Assembly (NCBI GenBank): GCA_964503315.1 | Contig: CAZCZL010000006.1 | Location: forward strand, 1 to 64,000 | Origin: FEB-12 sp964503315 | GTDB lineage: Bacteria; Zixibacteria; MSB-5A5; GN15; FEB-12 | DNA length: 64,000 nucleotides | Direction of reading: 5' to 3' | Shown: one piece after another, positions 1-8,283 of the stretch | Numbering within the stretch: the stretch's first letter is position 1 | How the letters are laid out: the number at the start of each line of letters is the position of its first letter | Notes under the pieces: model-generated | The model's input: only the letters and a program-made list of their open reading frames with translations | The model's database searches: none | Told to the model about the DNA's origin: nothing | Made by a program: the position numbers and the translations under genes

Positions 1-1105
<1,105 letters not shown>

Positions 1106-1277
1106 TATTTTTAACGTATTTATGCTGAGTTGATATGCTCTATCAAAACGCTAATCGTTTTGTTCAAGATTTACAAAGATCCTTATGCGACCCGGGTCGG
1201 GTCGCGGACCCGCGACACGATGCGCCAAACATCGTGTCTCTAGCGTGGCTATTTAGTTGTCAAAGAACATCTTCTCG
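1106..1277 (-). promoter_or_regulatory. rRNA operon leader with boxA antitermination site and processing hairpins
   Basis: This is the transcribed leader of the rRNA operon, read on the minus strand. ATGTTCTTTGACAACT at 1270-1255 matches the boxA-like element that loads Nus antitermination factors on rRNA leaders. Downstream are two perfect stems: 1214-1222 pairs with 1230-1238 (9 bp, 7-base loop), and 1187-1193 pairs with 1199-1205 (7 bp, 5-base loop). Such stems commonly take part in antitermination (boxB-like) or RNase III processing of pre-16S. The role of each stem is inferred. Confidence 0.75.
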
Positions 1278-1308
1278 AAAAAAAACTGCCTGACCATTTG
1301 TCTGGCAG
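1278..1308 (-). terminator. Terminator-like hairpin at the start of the rRNA transcript
   Basis: On the minus strand, 1308-1286 folds into a 9-bp stem with one mismatch (CTGCC.GAC with GTC.GGCAG), followed at once by eight T residues (1285-1278). This is the form of an intrinsic terminator. It starts almost exactly at the transcription start predicted from the promoter at 1315-1343. It could be an attenuator of rRNA initiation, or the end of a transcript from a promoter further upstream. The structure is seen; the role is inferred. Confidence 0.5.
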
Positions 1309-1314
1309 ACTTGG

Positions 1315-1343
1315 AAGATATCTGCTCCCGAAACCCCTGTCAA
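1315..1343 (-). promoter_or_regulatory. rRNA operon promoter
   Basis: On the minus strand, TTGACA (1343-1338), a 17-base spacer and TATCTT (1320-1315) form a near-consensus sigma70-type promoter reading into the 16S leader. The bases just upstream (about 1344-1370) are rich in A and T with runs of A, as expected for an UP element contacting the RNA polymerase alpha subunit. A perfect -35 box plus an UP element is typical of strong rRNA promoters. Confidence 0.85.
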
Positions 1344-1897
1344 GGAGTTTTAATAACTTTTTTTCGTGGAGGGGAGGTCTTACCTTCCAAACGATAACCG
1401 ATTACCTGCTCCATCAGGTGGCGACTGATCCAGCCGCCTATGTCGTTTATCGGACGCCCATGATAGCGTCTGCACCGAGGTCTGTCAAGAGCCTTCATCA
1501 TGAAATTCTGACAGACTTTTCATGTAATCCGAGCACGCGCCGGAAAGTTCCCGCGAAGACCTCATCATGCCTGCCGACGGGAACTTCCAAAGCGCCCGAA
1601 GTCGCAGTGCGACAACTGTATCCTATTGCCATACAATATAATGAGGCCGGGCCGGAATCGCGTTCATCGCCCAATTCAGTACACTTTTATCTTGTAAGAA
1701 TCCGACCCGGCTATAACATTGTACGCAGGCATGAGCTAGAATGAGGTCACTCCCGACAGAAAAAACCGGGTCGGCGGAGGCGGCGCGTTGGCTATCGACA
1801 ACGAATCCCGATGCGACAGTCCGCTTGACCGCCTCTCTCCTACTGCCGACAGCTATACTATAGGGATCAATAACAGATGGGATATATAGGTGATATT
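1344..1897. other. Intergenic stretch between the rRNA promoter and the first protein gene
   Basis: No convincing gene is visible here. The one open frame (1298-1744, plus) runs through the rRNA promoter, lacks a ribosome binding site and resembles no family. A 9-bp inverted repeat, AAGTTCCCG at 1545-1553 and CGGGAACTT at 1578-1586, is separated by 24 bases. A TATACT hexamer at 1854-1859 could be the -10 box of the downstream gene, but the only TTGACC nearby is 23 bases away, too far for a normal spacer. Confidence 0.5.
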
Positions 1898-2884
1898 ATG
1901 AAGACTCGCTTATCAACGATGGTTGGTGTCGCGATGGCATTCGTATTAGCCACAGTCTGCGCGGCTTGGGCAGTTTCTCCTGAAGTGCCCCGATTTATTA
2001 CGTATCAGGGAAGACTGACGACATCGGGTGGCGCCGCGGTGCCGGATGGGAATCACACTATAGCCGTGCGTGTCTGGCGCGACGCAATTTCTACTAACCC
2101 ACTTGATCTGGTTTGGAACAGCGGCGCGATTACGGTTGCGACAGTCGACGGGCTTTTCACAGTCAGATTGGGTGAGGCACCACAACCATCGATAAACCCG
2201 TATGATTTCCTGGATACGACGCGCTTTATCGGAGTGACGGTGGGAGCGGACCCGGAGATGACGCCGAGGATGCGACTTGGGGCGGTGCCATACGCGTGGA
2301 CAGCCGGTTCTGCTTCGATTGCAGTTACAACCTACAACAGCGGTGTGGGGACGGATCAGATCGCGGATGGAACAGTTGGTTTGATCGACCTTGATCCGGC
2401 CACCGTTCCGGCGGTTGGGCAGACCTTCCTTGGTGGATCAACTACCTCTACGTCGACCGCGACCATTGCACAATTCACCGTGAATGCTCCAGGGCCGGGA
2501 TATCTGTATGTGATGGTCTCAGGGCAATGGTGGTTGGACGCCGACGCAACATCGAGTTCGTCGCTGTATGCCTTCTTCTTCATGGGGCTGTGTGATGCTC
2601 CCGCGAATTCTTTGACCTGCGAAGGAACCTATGACGACTACAATTATACCGACCCGGACAACGTTTCGTCAGGTAACTCGACCCACGGGTTCAGCATCGC
2701 CCGAGTGGTGCCGATCGGTTCGGCAGGACCTGTTCCCTTCTTTCTCAATGGGCATGTGACGGCACCGGGCCAGACACTTTATTTGTATGGAGGGGTGACG
2801 GCGACGGCCATGTTCTTCCCGGCCGGGCTTTCGGTAACGAATCCGGCAGCGGCGGTGCCGCAATCGCAGCGGAGCGGAGAGTGA
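1898..2884 (+). CDS. Secreted protein with an N-terminal 'YQGRL' beta-sandwich domain
   Basis: Function unknown. The start at 1898 is preferred to an upstream in-frame ATG (1877): it has AGGTG seven bases before it and begins a clean signal peptide (MKTRLSTMV, then a hydrophobic stretch ending near CAAWA). The mature N-terminus FITYQGRLTTSGG...VPDGNHTIAVRVW is a module I know from many exported FCB and delta-proteobacterial proteins, where it precedes variable, often structural, C-terminal parts. The remainder (about residues 160-320) is rich in Thr, Ser and aromatic residues with a beta-sheet look. There is no dockerin-like or YPNPF tail, unlike the neighbours. The gene is divergent from the rRNA operon and 91 bases before the next gene, which has its own promoter. 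Confidence 0.75.
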   Translation: MKTRLSTMVGVAMAFVLATVCAAWAVSPEVPRFITYQGRLTTSGGAAVPDGNHTIAVRVWRDAISTNPLDLVWNSGAITVATVDGLFTVRLGEAPQPSINPYDFLDTTRFIGVTVGADPEMTPRMRLGAVPYAWTAGSASIAVTTYNSGVGTDQIADGTVGLIDLDPATVPAVGQTFLGGSTTSTSTATIAQFTVNAPGPGYLYVMVSGQWWLDADATSSSSLYAFFFMGLCDAPANSLTCEGTYDDYNYTDPDNVSSGNSTHGFSIARVVPIGSAGPVPFFLNGHVTAPGQTLYLYGGVTATAMFFPAGLSVTNPAAAVPQSQRSGE

Positions 2885-2919
2885 GATGCTAAAATGTCAG
2901 CACCGGGCAAGGAAAAGTC

Positions 2920-2947
2920 TTGACGTATCCGCTGAAACTTCTACCTT
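2920..2947 (+). promoter_or_regulatory. Promoter for the gene at 2976
   Basis: TTGACG (2920-2925), a 16-base spacer and TACCTT (2942-2947) form a sigma70-type promoter. The expected start of transcription is near 2954, giving a leader of about 20 bases that contains the AAGGGAA ribosome binding site. Confidence 0.55.
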
Positions 2948-2975
2948 ACAGGAAAGTCGATAAGGGAACTCCATT

Positions 2976-3677
2976 ATGAAAAGACCGATCCTCACTCTCG
3001 TCCTGGCTTCTGCCCTTGTCCTGAATCTGGCCGCAATTGCGCAGGCTGAAAAGCAGACAGCGGAGCGCGACTCCAAGGTGATCGCGCCAAAGAAAAGCGC
3101 GGTACCGGTGAAACGTGATGCCGCGGCTCCAACTCAGCCGACGGTCAAGCCGGTTGAAACTCAGACGTCCACACAATCAACAACGCAGCAAACTGAGACT
3201 ACTCTCACGCCGGTGGAGAACAACTCAACCCGGACCGTAACCGAGGTACAGGCCACCGCGGCCCAGCCGATGGCAGGTGAACAGATAAAGTGGCAAGTTC
3301 TGTCTGGTGGCGGAGCAACATCTTCTTCTCCCGGCTATATCCTTGGCGCGACTATCGGGCAGACCGCTGTCGGGAAAACCACTTCTTTGGGATATACTCT
3401 GCAAAATGGATACTGGCAGGACTGGGATTCCTTTGTGACCAGCTGCTGTATTGGGACAACCGGAAACGTGAACAAGAGTGTGGCTGAGACACCCGACCTC
3501 TCTGACCTATCGCTACTGATCGGATATTTGACGGTGACTCCTCGTCCGGCACTCCCCTGTTTGCCGGAGGCAAACGTGAACGCGGCAGGTGGGGCCAACC
3601 CTGATCTCTCCGACCTTTCGTTGCTGATCGGATACTTGACGGTCACACCGCGTCCGACTTTGCCGAATTGCCCGTGA
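2976..3677 (+). CDS. Secreted protein with 'GGG...GQ' motif and dockerin-like tail
   Basis: This exported protein of 233 residues has no assigned function. A signal peptide (MKRPILTLV to IAQA) is followed by a Lys/Pro/Thr/Gln-rich low-complexity linker (about residues 25-95). Next comes a short module, WQVLSGGGATSSSPGYILG...TIGQTAVG...YTLQNGYW, which recurs in FCB surface proteins. The last 77 residues are a tandem dockerin-like tail: CC, GNVN...PDLSDLSLLIGYL, then a single Cys, ANVN...PDLSDLSLLIGYL and a final CP. In known families such F-hand pairs bind calcium and dock to cohesins; here both calcium loops are longer than in classical dockerins. It may be little more than a linker carrying the tail. 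The gene has its own promoter and terminator, so it appears monocistronic. Confidence 0.8.
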   Translation: MKRPILTLVLASALVLNLAAIAQAEKQTAERDSKVIAPKKSAVPVKRDAAAPTQPTVKPVETQTSTQSTTQQTETTLTPVENNSTRTVTEVQATAAQPMAGEQIKWQVLSGGGATSSSPGYILGATIGQTAVGKTTSLGYTLQNGYWQDWDSFVTSCCIGTTGNVNKSVAETPDLSDLSLLIGYLTVTPRPALPCLPEANVNAAGGANPDLSDLSLLIGYLTVTPRPTLPNCP

Positions 3678-3698
3678 GCAGATGGGTATAGATATTGG

Positions 3699-3725
3699 GG
3701 CCGTCTGTACAAGGCGGCCTTTTTT
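3699..3725 (+). terminator. Intrinsic terminator
   Basis: An 8-bp stem (3699-3706 with 3712-3719, one G-T pair) and a 5-base loop are followed by a run of six T. It ends the transcript of the gene at 2976. Confidence 0.85.
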
Positions 3726-3834
3726 CTTGCATAGAGCCGGAACTCCAGCTTTATTGTAGTGGTACGACATCAGTCGGTAAGCAGTCTCTCTCCCTCACCC
3801 TCTTACCGCTATCAGAATAAGTCAGAGGATTTTT

Positions 3835-6147
3835 ATGCGACAGAAACGCTACTGGGTTCTCCTCGTGGTCGGTGTGTTGGTTCTGTGCGGAAGTGTCTGG
3901 TCGACCAGTACATTGACACCGCCGCCAAATATCCGCATCACAGCCATCCCTCAGCTTAACAACGAAGAACAGGTGTTCATCTGTCCTACCGACTCAAACG
4001 TCATAATCGCCAATTGGCGGGACTTTCGGACCGGGTACCGTCAGATCGGGGTGGGGCGGTCCATCGATGGCGGCCAAACCTGGACGGACTCGTTGATCTC
4101 CGTCGACATGCAGTATTTCAATTTCAGCTCGTGGCAGTCAGACCCGACGATGGCGGTGGATCGGCTCGGAAATTTCTACATGTCTGCTCTGGACTTTCTT
4201 TCCGCGGGCGGGCCGGGATCTTCGGTGATAGCATTCTATAGGTCGCTGGACAAGGGAGTTTCGTGGGAGGGGCCGTACACGCCGGATCCGCCTCCGGGGT
4301 CGGCATTCGAGGATAAGCAGTTTATCACCGTCGACAGAACCGGGGGGCCATACGATGGGAATTTGTATTGCGCGTGGGCGCGATTTTACGAAGGCCCAAA
4401 CCGGATCATGTTCGTGCGGTCGACCGATGGCGGGGTTACGTTTGATGATTCGGTGATGATCGGGCCGCCTCAAGGGTCGACTGCTTGTGGTACGGGGTAT
4501 GATGCCGGACAATTCGCGATACCGATTGTCGGGGCGGATGGCTCGGTGCATGTGTTCTGGATGGGGAGTTCGCTGGATTCAGGCGCCGTCTGCGCCGCGC
4601 AGACGATGATCAAGCATCGGATTTCGACGAACGGAGGGGTGACGTTCGGGCCGGAGCGATTGGTTCAGGAAGTGACCGGATACATGATGGCCGCAGGTTC
4701 GGTCAATATCTACTCGATGCCGGTTGGAGATGTGGATATTTCGGGTGGCGCGCATCATGGCAATATGTATCTGGCATTCAGCACAATCGGCCCAGATGGA
4801 GGACTGAGCGATGTCGATTTCATCCGTTCGACGGATGGCGGGCTTAACTGGTCCTCTCCCCTGCAGATAAATGATGATCCGCAAACACATCTGAACTCGA
4901 ATTTTCATCCGTGGATGATCGTCAACGAAGACGGAGTGATCATCTGCGTGTTCTATGATGAGCGGTTTGACCCGAACCATTACAATTTTGACCTTATGGC
5001 GGCTTACTCTTTTGACGGTGGAGCGACCTGGTCATCGAATCACCGGATATCATCAGTGTCATCATCGCCTGGGAGCGCACGAGAGGTGCCGTCAGAAGAG
5101 CCGATCGTTCAGGTGCCAACCAAAGATCAGCCGGCATTGGTGATGAGTCCGCAGGCAGGCAAAATCGGGGAGTATATCGGGGTGACGGCGTTTCATGACA
5201 AACTCAACGCGGTTTGGACTGATACACGAGATGGAAACCAGGAAGTATACACGGCTAACTGGTATATGCCGATGCTCGAGCCAAGATTGTTGTCGCCATC
5301 GAATGGCGTACACCTCAAATCGGTTGAAGGATTCGGCGGTCAGCCGATGCCTCCATCGTGCACATGGGCAACAAGCTGGAAAGAGAGTGATGATAAATAC
5401 CGAATCGAATTGATCGCTCCAACTTTCCCATTCCCGGACACCCTGAGATTCACGTCGACGATCAACAGCTTCGCGCATTGGATGGGTGATCCGCCAATGG
5501 GCGGATACGTGTTCGTGCCGGGCACCTACAAGTGGAGAGTGAAGACCTTTAACAGCACTATGACCGACAGCTCGGCCTGGTCCGAAACGTGGACTTTCTA
5601 TTTGGATGTCGAGGGTCCGACAGTACCGAGTCTCGTGACCCCGGCGGATGGAAGCACCACCTTTGACCTAACTCCGCTGCTGGATTGGACGACATCCTCG
5701 GACCCGAGTTTGCCGGTGACCTACGAGTTGACGTTGTCGTCGGATTCGCTTTTTCCGGTCGGACCGGCAACGCAAGTAGTCTCCGGACTGACGGTATCTG
5801 AGTATCAGGTAACGACCAATCTTGCGCTGGACCAGTATTTCTGGAAGGTGTCGGCGACAGACGGGGTCGGATGGACAAGCAATTCCCTGGTCGGAGATTT
5901 TACGGTAGATACATCGTGCTGTTCCGGCGTGACGGGGAATGTCAACGATGGGCCGGTGGAGCAGCCGGATCTTTCGGATCTATCCCTGATGATCGCGTAT
6001 CTGACACAAACCCCGAGGCCAGTTCTCCCCTGCCTGAGTGAAGCCAACATAAATGTGAGCGGGTCGATCGATCTGAGCGACCTGTCGATACTGATCAATT
6101 ATCTGACAGTATCGGGACAGAGCCTGCCGGTCTGCCCCAGCAACTAA
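3835..6147 (+). CDS. Secreted BNR-repeat (sialidase-like) protein with dockerin-like tail
   Basis: This is a 770-residue exported protein. After the signal peptide (hydrophobic run ending VLCGSVWS) it folds, by motif, as a sialidase-type beta-propeller. Asp boxes of the form S-x-D/N-G-G-x-T-W/F recur (SIDGGQTW, STDGGVTF, STNGGVTF, STDGGLNW, SFDGGATW), plus a weaker SLDKGVSW. About residues 485-690 look like two fibronectin III or Ig-like domains (LLSPSNGVHL..., PSLVTPADGSTTFDLTPLLDW). The last 75 residues are the dockerin-like pair with CC...C...CP. Asp boxes mark the fold only: I cannot identify the Arg triad and Tyr/Glu nucleophile of true sialidases, so glycan hydrolysis is possible but not shown. 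RBS AGAGGA lies six bases before ATG. No terminator is visible before the next promoter. Confidence 0.82.
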   Translation: MRQKRYWVLLVVGVLVLCGSVWSTSTLTPPPNIRITAIPQLNNEEQVFICPTDSNVIIANWRDFRTGYRQIGVGRSIDGGQTWTDSLISVDMQYFNFSSWQSDPTMAVDRLGNFYMSALDFLSAGGPGSSVIAFYRSLDKGVSWEGPYTPDPPPGSAFEDKQFITVDRTGGPYDGNLYCAWARFYEGPNRIMFVRSTDGGVTFDDSVMIGPPQGSTACGTGYDAGQFAIPIVGADGSVHVFWMGSSLDSGAVCAAQTMIKHRISTNGGVTFGPERLVQEVTGYMMAAGSVNIYSMPVGDVDISGGAHHGNMYLAFSTIGPDGGLSDVDFIRSTDGGLNWSSPLQINDDPQTHLNSNFHPWMIVNEDGVIICVFYDERFDPNHYNFDLMAAYSFDGGATWSSNHRISSVSSSPGSAREVPSEEPIVQVPTKDQPALVMSPQAGKIGEYIGVTAFHDKLNAVWTDTRDGNQEVYTANWYMPMLEPRLLSPSNGVHLKSVEGFGGQPMPPSCTWATSWKESDDKYRIELIAPTFPFPDTLRFTSTINSFAHWMGDPPMGGYVFVPGTYKWRVKTFNSTMTDSSAWSETWTFYLDVEGPTVPSLVTPADGSTTFDLTPLLDWTTSSDPSLPVTYELTLSSDSLFPVGPATQVVSGLTVSEYQVTTNLALDQYFWKVSATDGVGWTSNSLVGDFTVDTSCCSGVTGNVNDGPVEQPDLSDLSLMIAYLTQTPRPVLPCLSEANINVSGSIDLSDLSILINYLTVSGQSLPVCPSN

Positions 6148-6194
6148 GGACGAAGGGAAGGGTGGAAGAAGGATTTTGGCGAGGTCAGGAACAT

Positions 6195-6223
6195 TTGGAG
6201 TTCGAATGGTTTTTCTGTATACT
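6195..6223 (+). promoter_or_regulatory. Promoter for the HesB-like selenoprotein gene
   Basis: TTGGAG (6195-6200), a 17-base spacer and TATACT (6218-6223) lie 44 bases before the ATG at 6267. Its presence supports a translation start upstream of the in-frame TGA. Confidence 0.6.
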
Positions 6224-6266
6224 GTAACAGAAACGATGGACATTTTGACCGACTATTAGAGGTACG

Positions 6267-6593
6267 ATGTTAACAGTATCTGATCTAGCCAGCCAGGAAC
6301 TTCAGACGGTCTTTGCCAGTGACCAGGGGAAGGGTCATCATTTGGTGATCTACTTCCAGGGGGTTGGCTGAAGCGGTCCCTCATTGGGTTTGGCTCTGGA
6401 TGAGTCAGTAGAAGGATTGTTGAAGCTTGAGGCAAACGGGGTGACTGCCTATATCGATCCGGGGTTGAAAGATTTCCTGGAGCAATATGGCAGCATCAAT
6501 ATCGATTATGTGAAGCGGCAGTTCGGGGGCGGGTATGTAGTATCGGCGGGGAAACCGGGCGGAAATTGCGGTTCGGGGTGCAGCTGCGGCTGA
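6267..6593 (+). CDS. HesB/IscA-like selenoprotein (TGA at 6369 read as Sec)
   Basis: This is a 108-residue A-type iron-sulfur carrier or HesB-like protein. From ATG 6267 (RBS AGAGG four bases upstream) the frame runs 34 codons to TGA at 6369-6371 and continues to a normal stop at 6593. Around the TGA it reads FQGVG-U-SGPSLGLALDE. That is the HesB/IscA region in which this position is normally Cys in a GCGG/SGPSLG context, and families with Sec exactly here are known. The C-terminus, NCGSGCSCG, supplies Cys 101, 105 and 107; with Sec35 these match the three-Cys metal site of IscA. HesB-like proteins bind or deliver Fe-S clusters or iron; the Sec form's exact job is not established. Its own promoter and terminator make it monocistronic. 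A standard gene caller would report only the fragment after the TGA (from about 6384). Sec decoding is inferred; sel genes are not in the window. Confidence 0.85.
6369..6404 (+). promoter_or_regulatory. Candidate bacterial SECIS element after the UGA
   Basis: The UGA at 6369-6371 is followed by a small hairpin. CTCAT (6380-6384) pairs with ATGAG (6400-6404), extendable by one T-G pair, around a G/T-rich loop containing GGGTTTGG. Bacterial SECIS hairpins lie within the coding region just 3' of the UGA, with a G/U-containing apical loop that binds SelB. The distance is right; the stem is short and other pairings exist, for example CCC 6378-6380 with GGG 6386-6388. Confidence 0.5.
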
Positions 6594-6620
6594 GTTGATA
6601 TTGATGGATCTGAATTCGGG

Positions 6621-6646
6621 AAGCCGGTGGCAACGCCGGCTTTTTT
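6621..6646 (+). terminator. Intrinsic terminator after the selenoprotein gene
   Basis: The AAGCCGG/CCGGCTT stem (6621-6627 with 6636-6642) is extended by a T-G and a G-C pair and closed by a GCAA tetraloop. Six T follow. It ends the 6267-6593 transcript. Confidence 0.88.
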
Positions 6647-6754
6647 GTTGGGGTTTGGGATGTTAATTGGCTGTTTCCCGAAGGAAAGAACAGTGTGGTG
6701 GAAACTGCTTGACTGGGAGCGAGGTTGGGTATAGTATTGTGGTTCTTCGGATAT

Positions 6755-6828
6755 GCCGGGGTAGCTCAGTTGGTTAGAGCGCCAGTCTGTGGAACTGGAT
6801 GTCGGCAGTTCAAGTCTGCCCCCCGGTA
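6755..6828 (+). tRNA. tRNA-His (anticodon GTG)
   Basis: A full cloverleaf is visible: acceptor GCCGGGG with CCCCGGT, D arm GCTC/GAGC, anticodon stem CCAGT/ACTGG around loop CTGTGGA (anticodon GTG, His), variable loop, T arm GGCAG-TTCAAGT-CTGCC. CCA is not encoded. Odd points: the acceptor closes with a G1-T72 wobble, the base before G1 is T, and position 73 is A. Most bacterial tRNA-His genes encode an extra G at -1 opposite C73. A T-rich stretch follows and may terminate the transcript. Confidence 0.93.
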
Positions 6829-6859
6829 TTTATTTTTTTCAATCTCTCCCCTGTCAATA

Positions 6860-8065
6860 TCAGGCAAGACTTCCCACAGTGTGCTTCACCACTTCCGCGA
6901 ATTTTCGGGCGCCGGTCTGCGTCTGGTCGGTTGTGGTCGCCGAGAATGAGATCCGGACATGCCCTTCCTTGCCAAATGTCCCGCCCGGAATGATGGCGAC
7001 ATCGTTTTTCAGAAATAATTGCAACAGAAAATCATCAGCGTCCTTTACCCCGTTGGGAATGAGGTGCGAGACGTTGGGGAAGAAATAGAACGCGCCCTGC
7101 GGTTTGGCGAGGGTCGGAAAAGCGGAGGCCAGTTCGGCATACAGAATGTCGCGGCGCTTCTGCAGTTCGGCACGAAGCGACTCCAGCCAGGCGTCGCGAT
7201 TTGCTTTGTCAGTCAATGCAACCGCGTATGCGTCCTGAATAGGAGTCGCGATACCCGCCGTCTGGCTGTAATCGGCGCGAGAGAAGAGATCACAGACAAA
7301 TGGGTCGCGGCAAACGACATACCCGGCACGAAGGCCGGTCGCGGCAAAACTCTTGGACATGGTGAAGACCGCGATCGTCTGCTCGTTGTCGAATTCGAGC
7401 ATGCTGGTATGGCGGACAGAGTCGTAGAGGATCTGGTCGTAGGGTTCGTCAGAGATGATCACGACGCCATATTTGCGGCAGAGTTGGTCAATGTGCTTGG
7501 TTTCCTCGCGAGTAAAGACCTTTCCGGTTGGATTATGCGGGGAGTTGAAGTAGAAAAGGTCAACCTTGCGGAGGGCATCTTCGAGGCGGTTGATATCGAA
7601 TGATATTCCCTGCTCGGTCTCCTCAAGATCGATCGTGTGAAACTCGGATTCGGCGTACGGGAAGATGTTGCCGGTGAGACATGGCCAGTAGGGGCTGAAG
7701 CCGAGGACTTTTTTGCCGCGGAAGAGTCCAAAAGCGAGCTGGAGACCTTCCTGTCCCCCGTGCATAGCGACAATCTGCGACTTTTCGAGTTGGATGCCGG
7801 ACTCGGCGTGATACGCCTGCACCGCGGCGATGAAATTCGGTTCGCCGCCTGATTTGGGATAGTTGGTTCTCCCTTTCGCGAGTGAGGCGGCGATGGCATC
7901 GCGGATATATTGTGGAGTAGCGAAGTTGAGATCGCCGCGCTGGAATTTGGTGATGGAACGTCCGCCGGTCTCAAGTTTGCGGACTTCCTCGCTGATGGCG
8001 ACGATGGAGGACAGACCGAGGTCGGTGTACGAGTGGTGGAATTTCTGAGTAAACATCCCTGACAT
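6860..8065 (-). CDS. PLP-dependent aminotransferase, class I/II
   Basis: This fold-type I aminotransferase transfers an amino group between an amino acid and a 2-oxo acid in the cytoplasm using pyridoxal phosphate. The start at 8065 is chosen because GGAAGGG lies eight bases upstream; an in-frame GTG at 8107 has no such site. Seen: the N-terminal GDLNFATPQYIRDAI, the NSPHNPTGKVF asparagine motif, SDEPYDQILYD with the PLP-ring Asp and Tyr, the Schiff-base lysine K238 in TMSKSFAATGLRAGY, and a C-terminal Arg in GHVRISFSA that would bind the substrate carboxylate. The aspartate/alanine/aromatic subgroup (AspC/AlaT-like) fits best, but substrate cannot be read from sequence. Length, about 401 residues, is normal. 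It is transcribed alone from a promoter at 8120-8148. Confidence 0.9.
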   Translation of the reverse strand: MSGMFTQKFHHSYTDLGLSSIVAISEEVRKLETGGRSITKFQRGDLNFATPQYIRDAIAASLAKGRTNYPKSGGEPNFIAAVQAYHAESGIQLEKSQIVAMHGGQEGLQLAFGLFRGKKVLGFSPYWPCLTGNIFPYAESEFHTIDLEETEQGISFDINRLEDALRKVDLFYFNSPHNPTGKVFTREETKHIDQLCRKYGVVIISDEPYDQILYDSVRHTSMLEFDNEQTIAVFTMSKSFAATGLRAGYVVCRDPFVCDLFSRADYSQTAGIATPIQDAYAVALTDKANRDAWLESLRAELQKRRDILYAELASAFPTLAKPQGAFYFFPNVSHLIPNGVKDADDFLLQLFLKNDVAIIPGGTFGKEGHVRISFSATTTDQTQTGARKFAEVVKHTVGSLA

Positions 8066-8119
8066 GGCAGTATCCCTTCCGCGATTGATAGATGATTTCG
8101 CCGGCACCGAATCGTAGAC

Positions 8120-8148
8120 AATATAAGTCGGCGCTTGGGTGGTGACAA
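8120..8148 (-). promoter_or_regulatory. Promoter for the aminotransferase gene
   Basis: On the minus strand, TTGTCA (8148-8143), a 17-base spacer and TATATT (8125-8120) give a good sigma70-type promoter with a leader of about 48 bases. Confidence 0.7.
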
Positions 8149-8223
8149 GGGGTGCGATAACATCGGGACAAGAATATTGCGGCTTCGTGATAAAAGTAAC
8201 GAGAAGCTGAATCAGGTGATGGG

Positions 8224-8257
8224 CAAAAGAAAGGGCCCGCGAACGATCGCGGGCCCT
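8224..8257 (-). terminator. Intrinsic terminator of the surface lipoprotein gene
   Basis: A perfect 10-bp stem (8232-8241 with 8248-8257) and a 6-base loop are followed on the minus strand by the T-rich tail TTTCTTTTG. It lies 26 bases beyond the stop codon at 8284. Confidence 0.88.
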
Positions 8258-8283
8258 CTATTAGAGAATCAAGTCGGGCAAGA

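Noticed and set aside
1298..1744. Open frame of 148 codons on the plus strand next to the rRNA promoter
   Set aside because: It overlaps the -35/-10 boxes of the rRNA promoter, has no ribosome binding site, and its product has no domain-like pattern.
6384..6593. 69-residue protein starting after the TGA
   Set aside because: It would begin in the middle of the HesB-like fold with no RBS; the promoter and RBS belong to the start at 6267. It is the 3' part of the selenoprotein.
6267..6593. Reading the TGA as a simple nonsense mutation (pseudogene)
   Set aside because: The TGA falls exactly at the metal-site position where HesB-like selenoproteins have Sec, the rest of the frame is intact, and promoter and terminator are in place. 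A random stop at that codon is unlikely, though not excluded.
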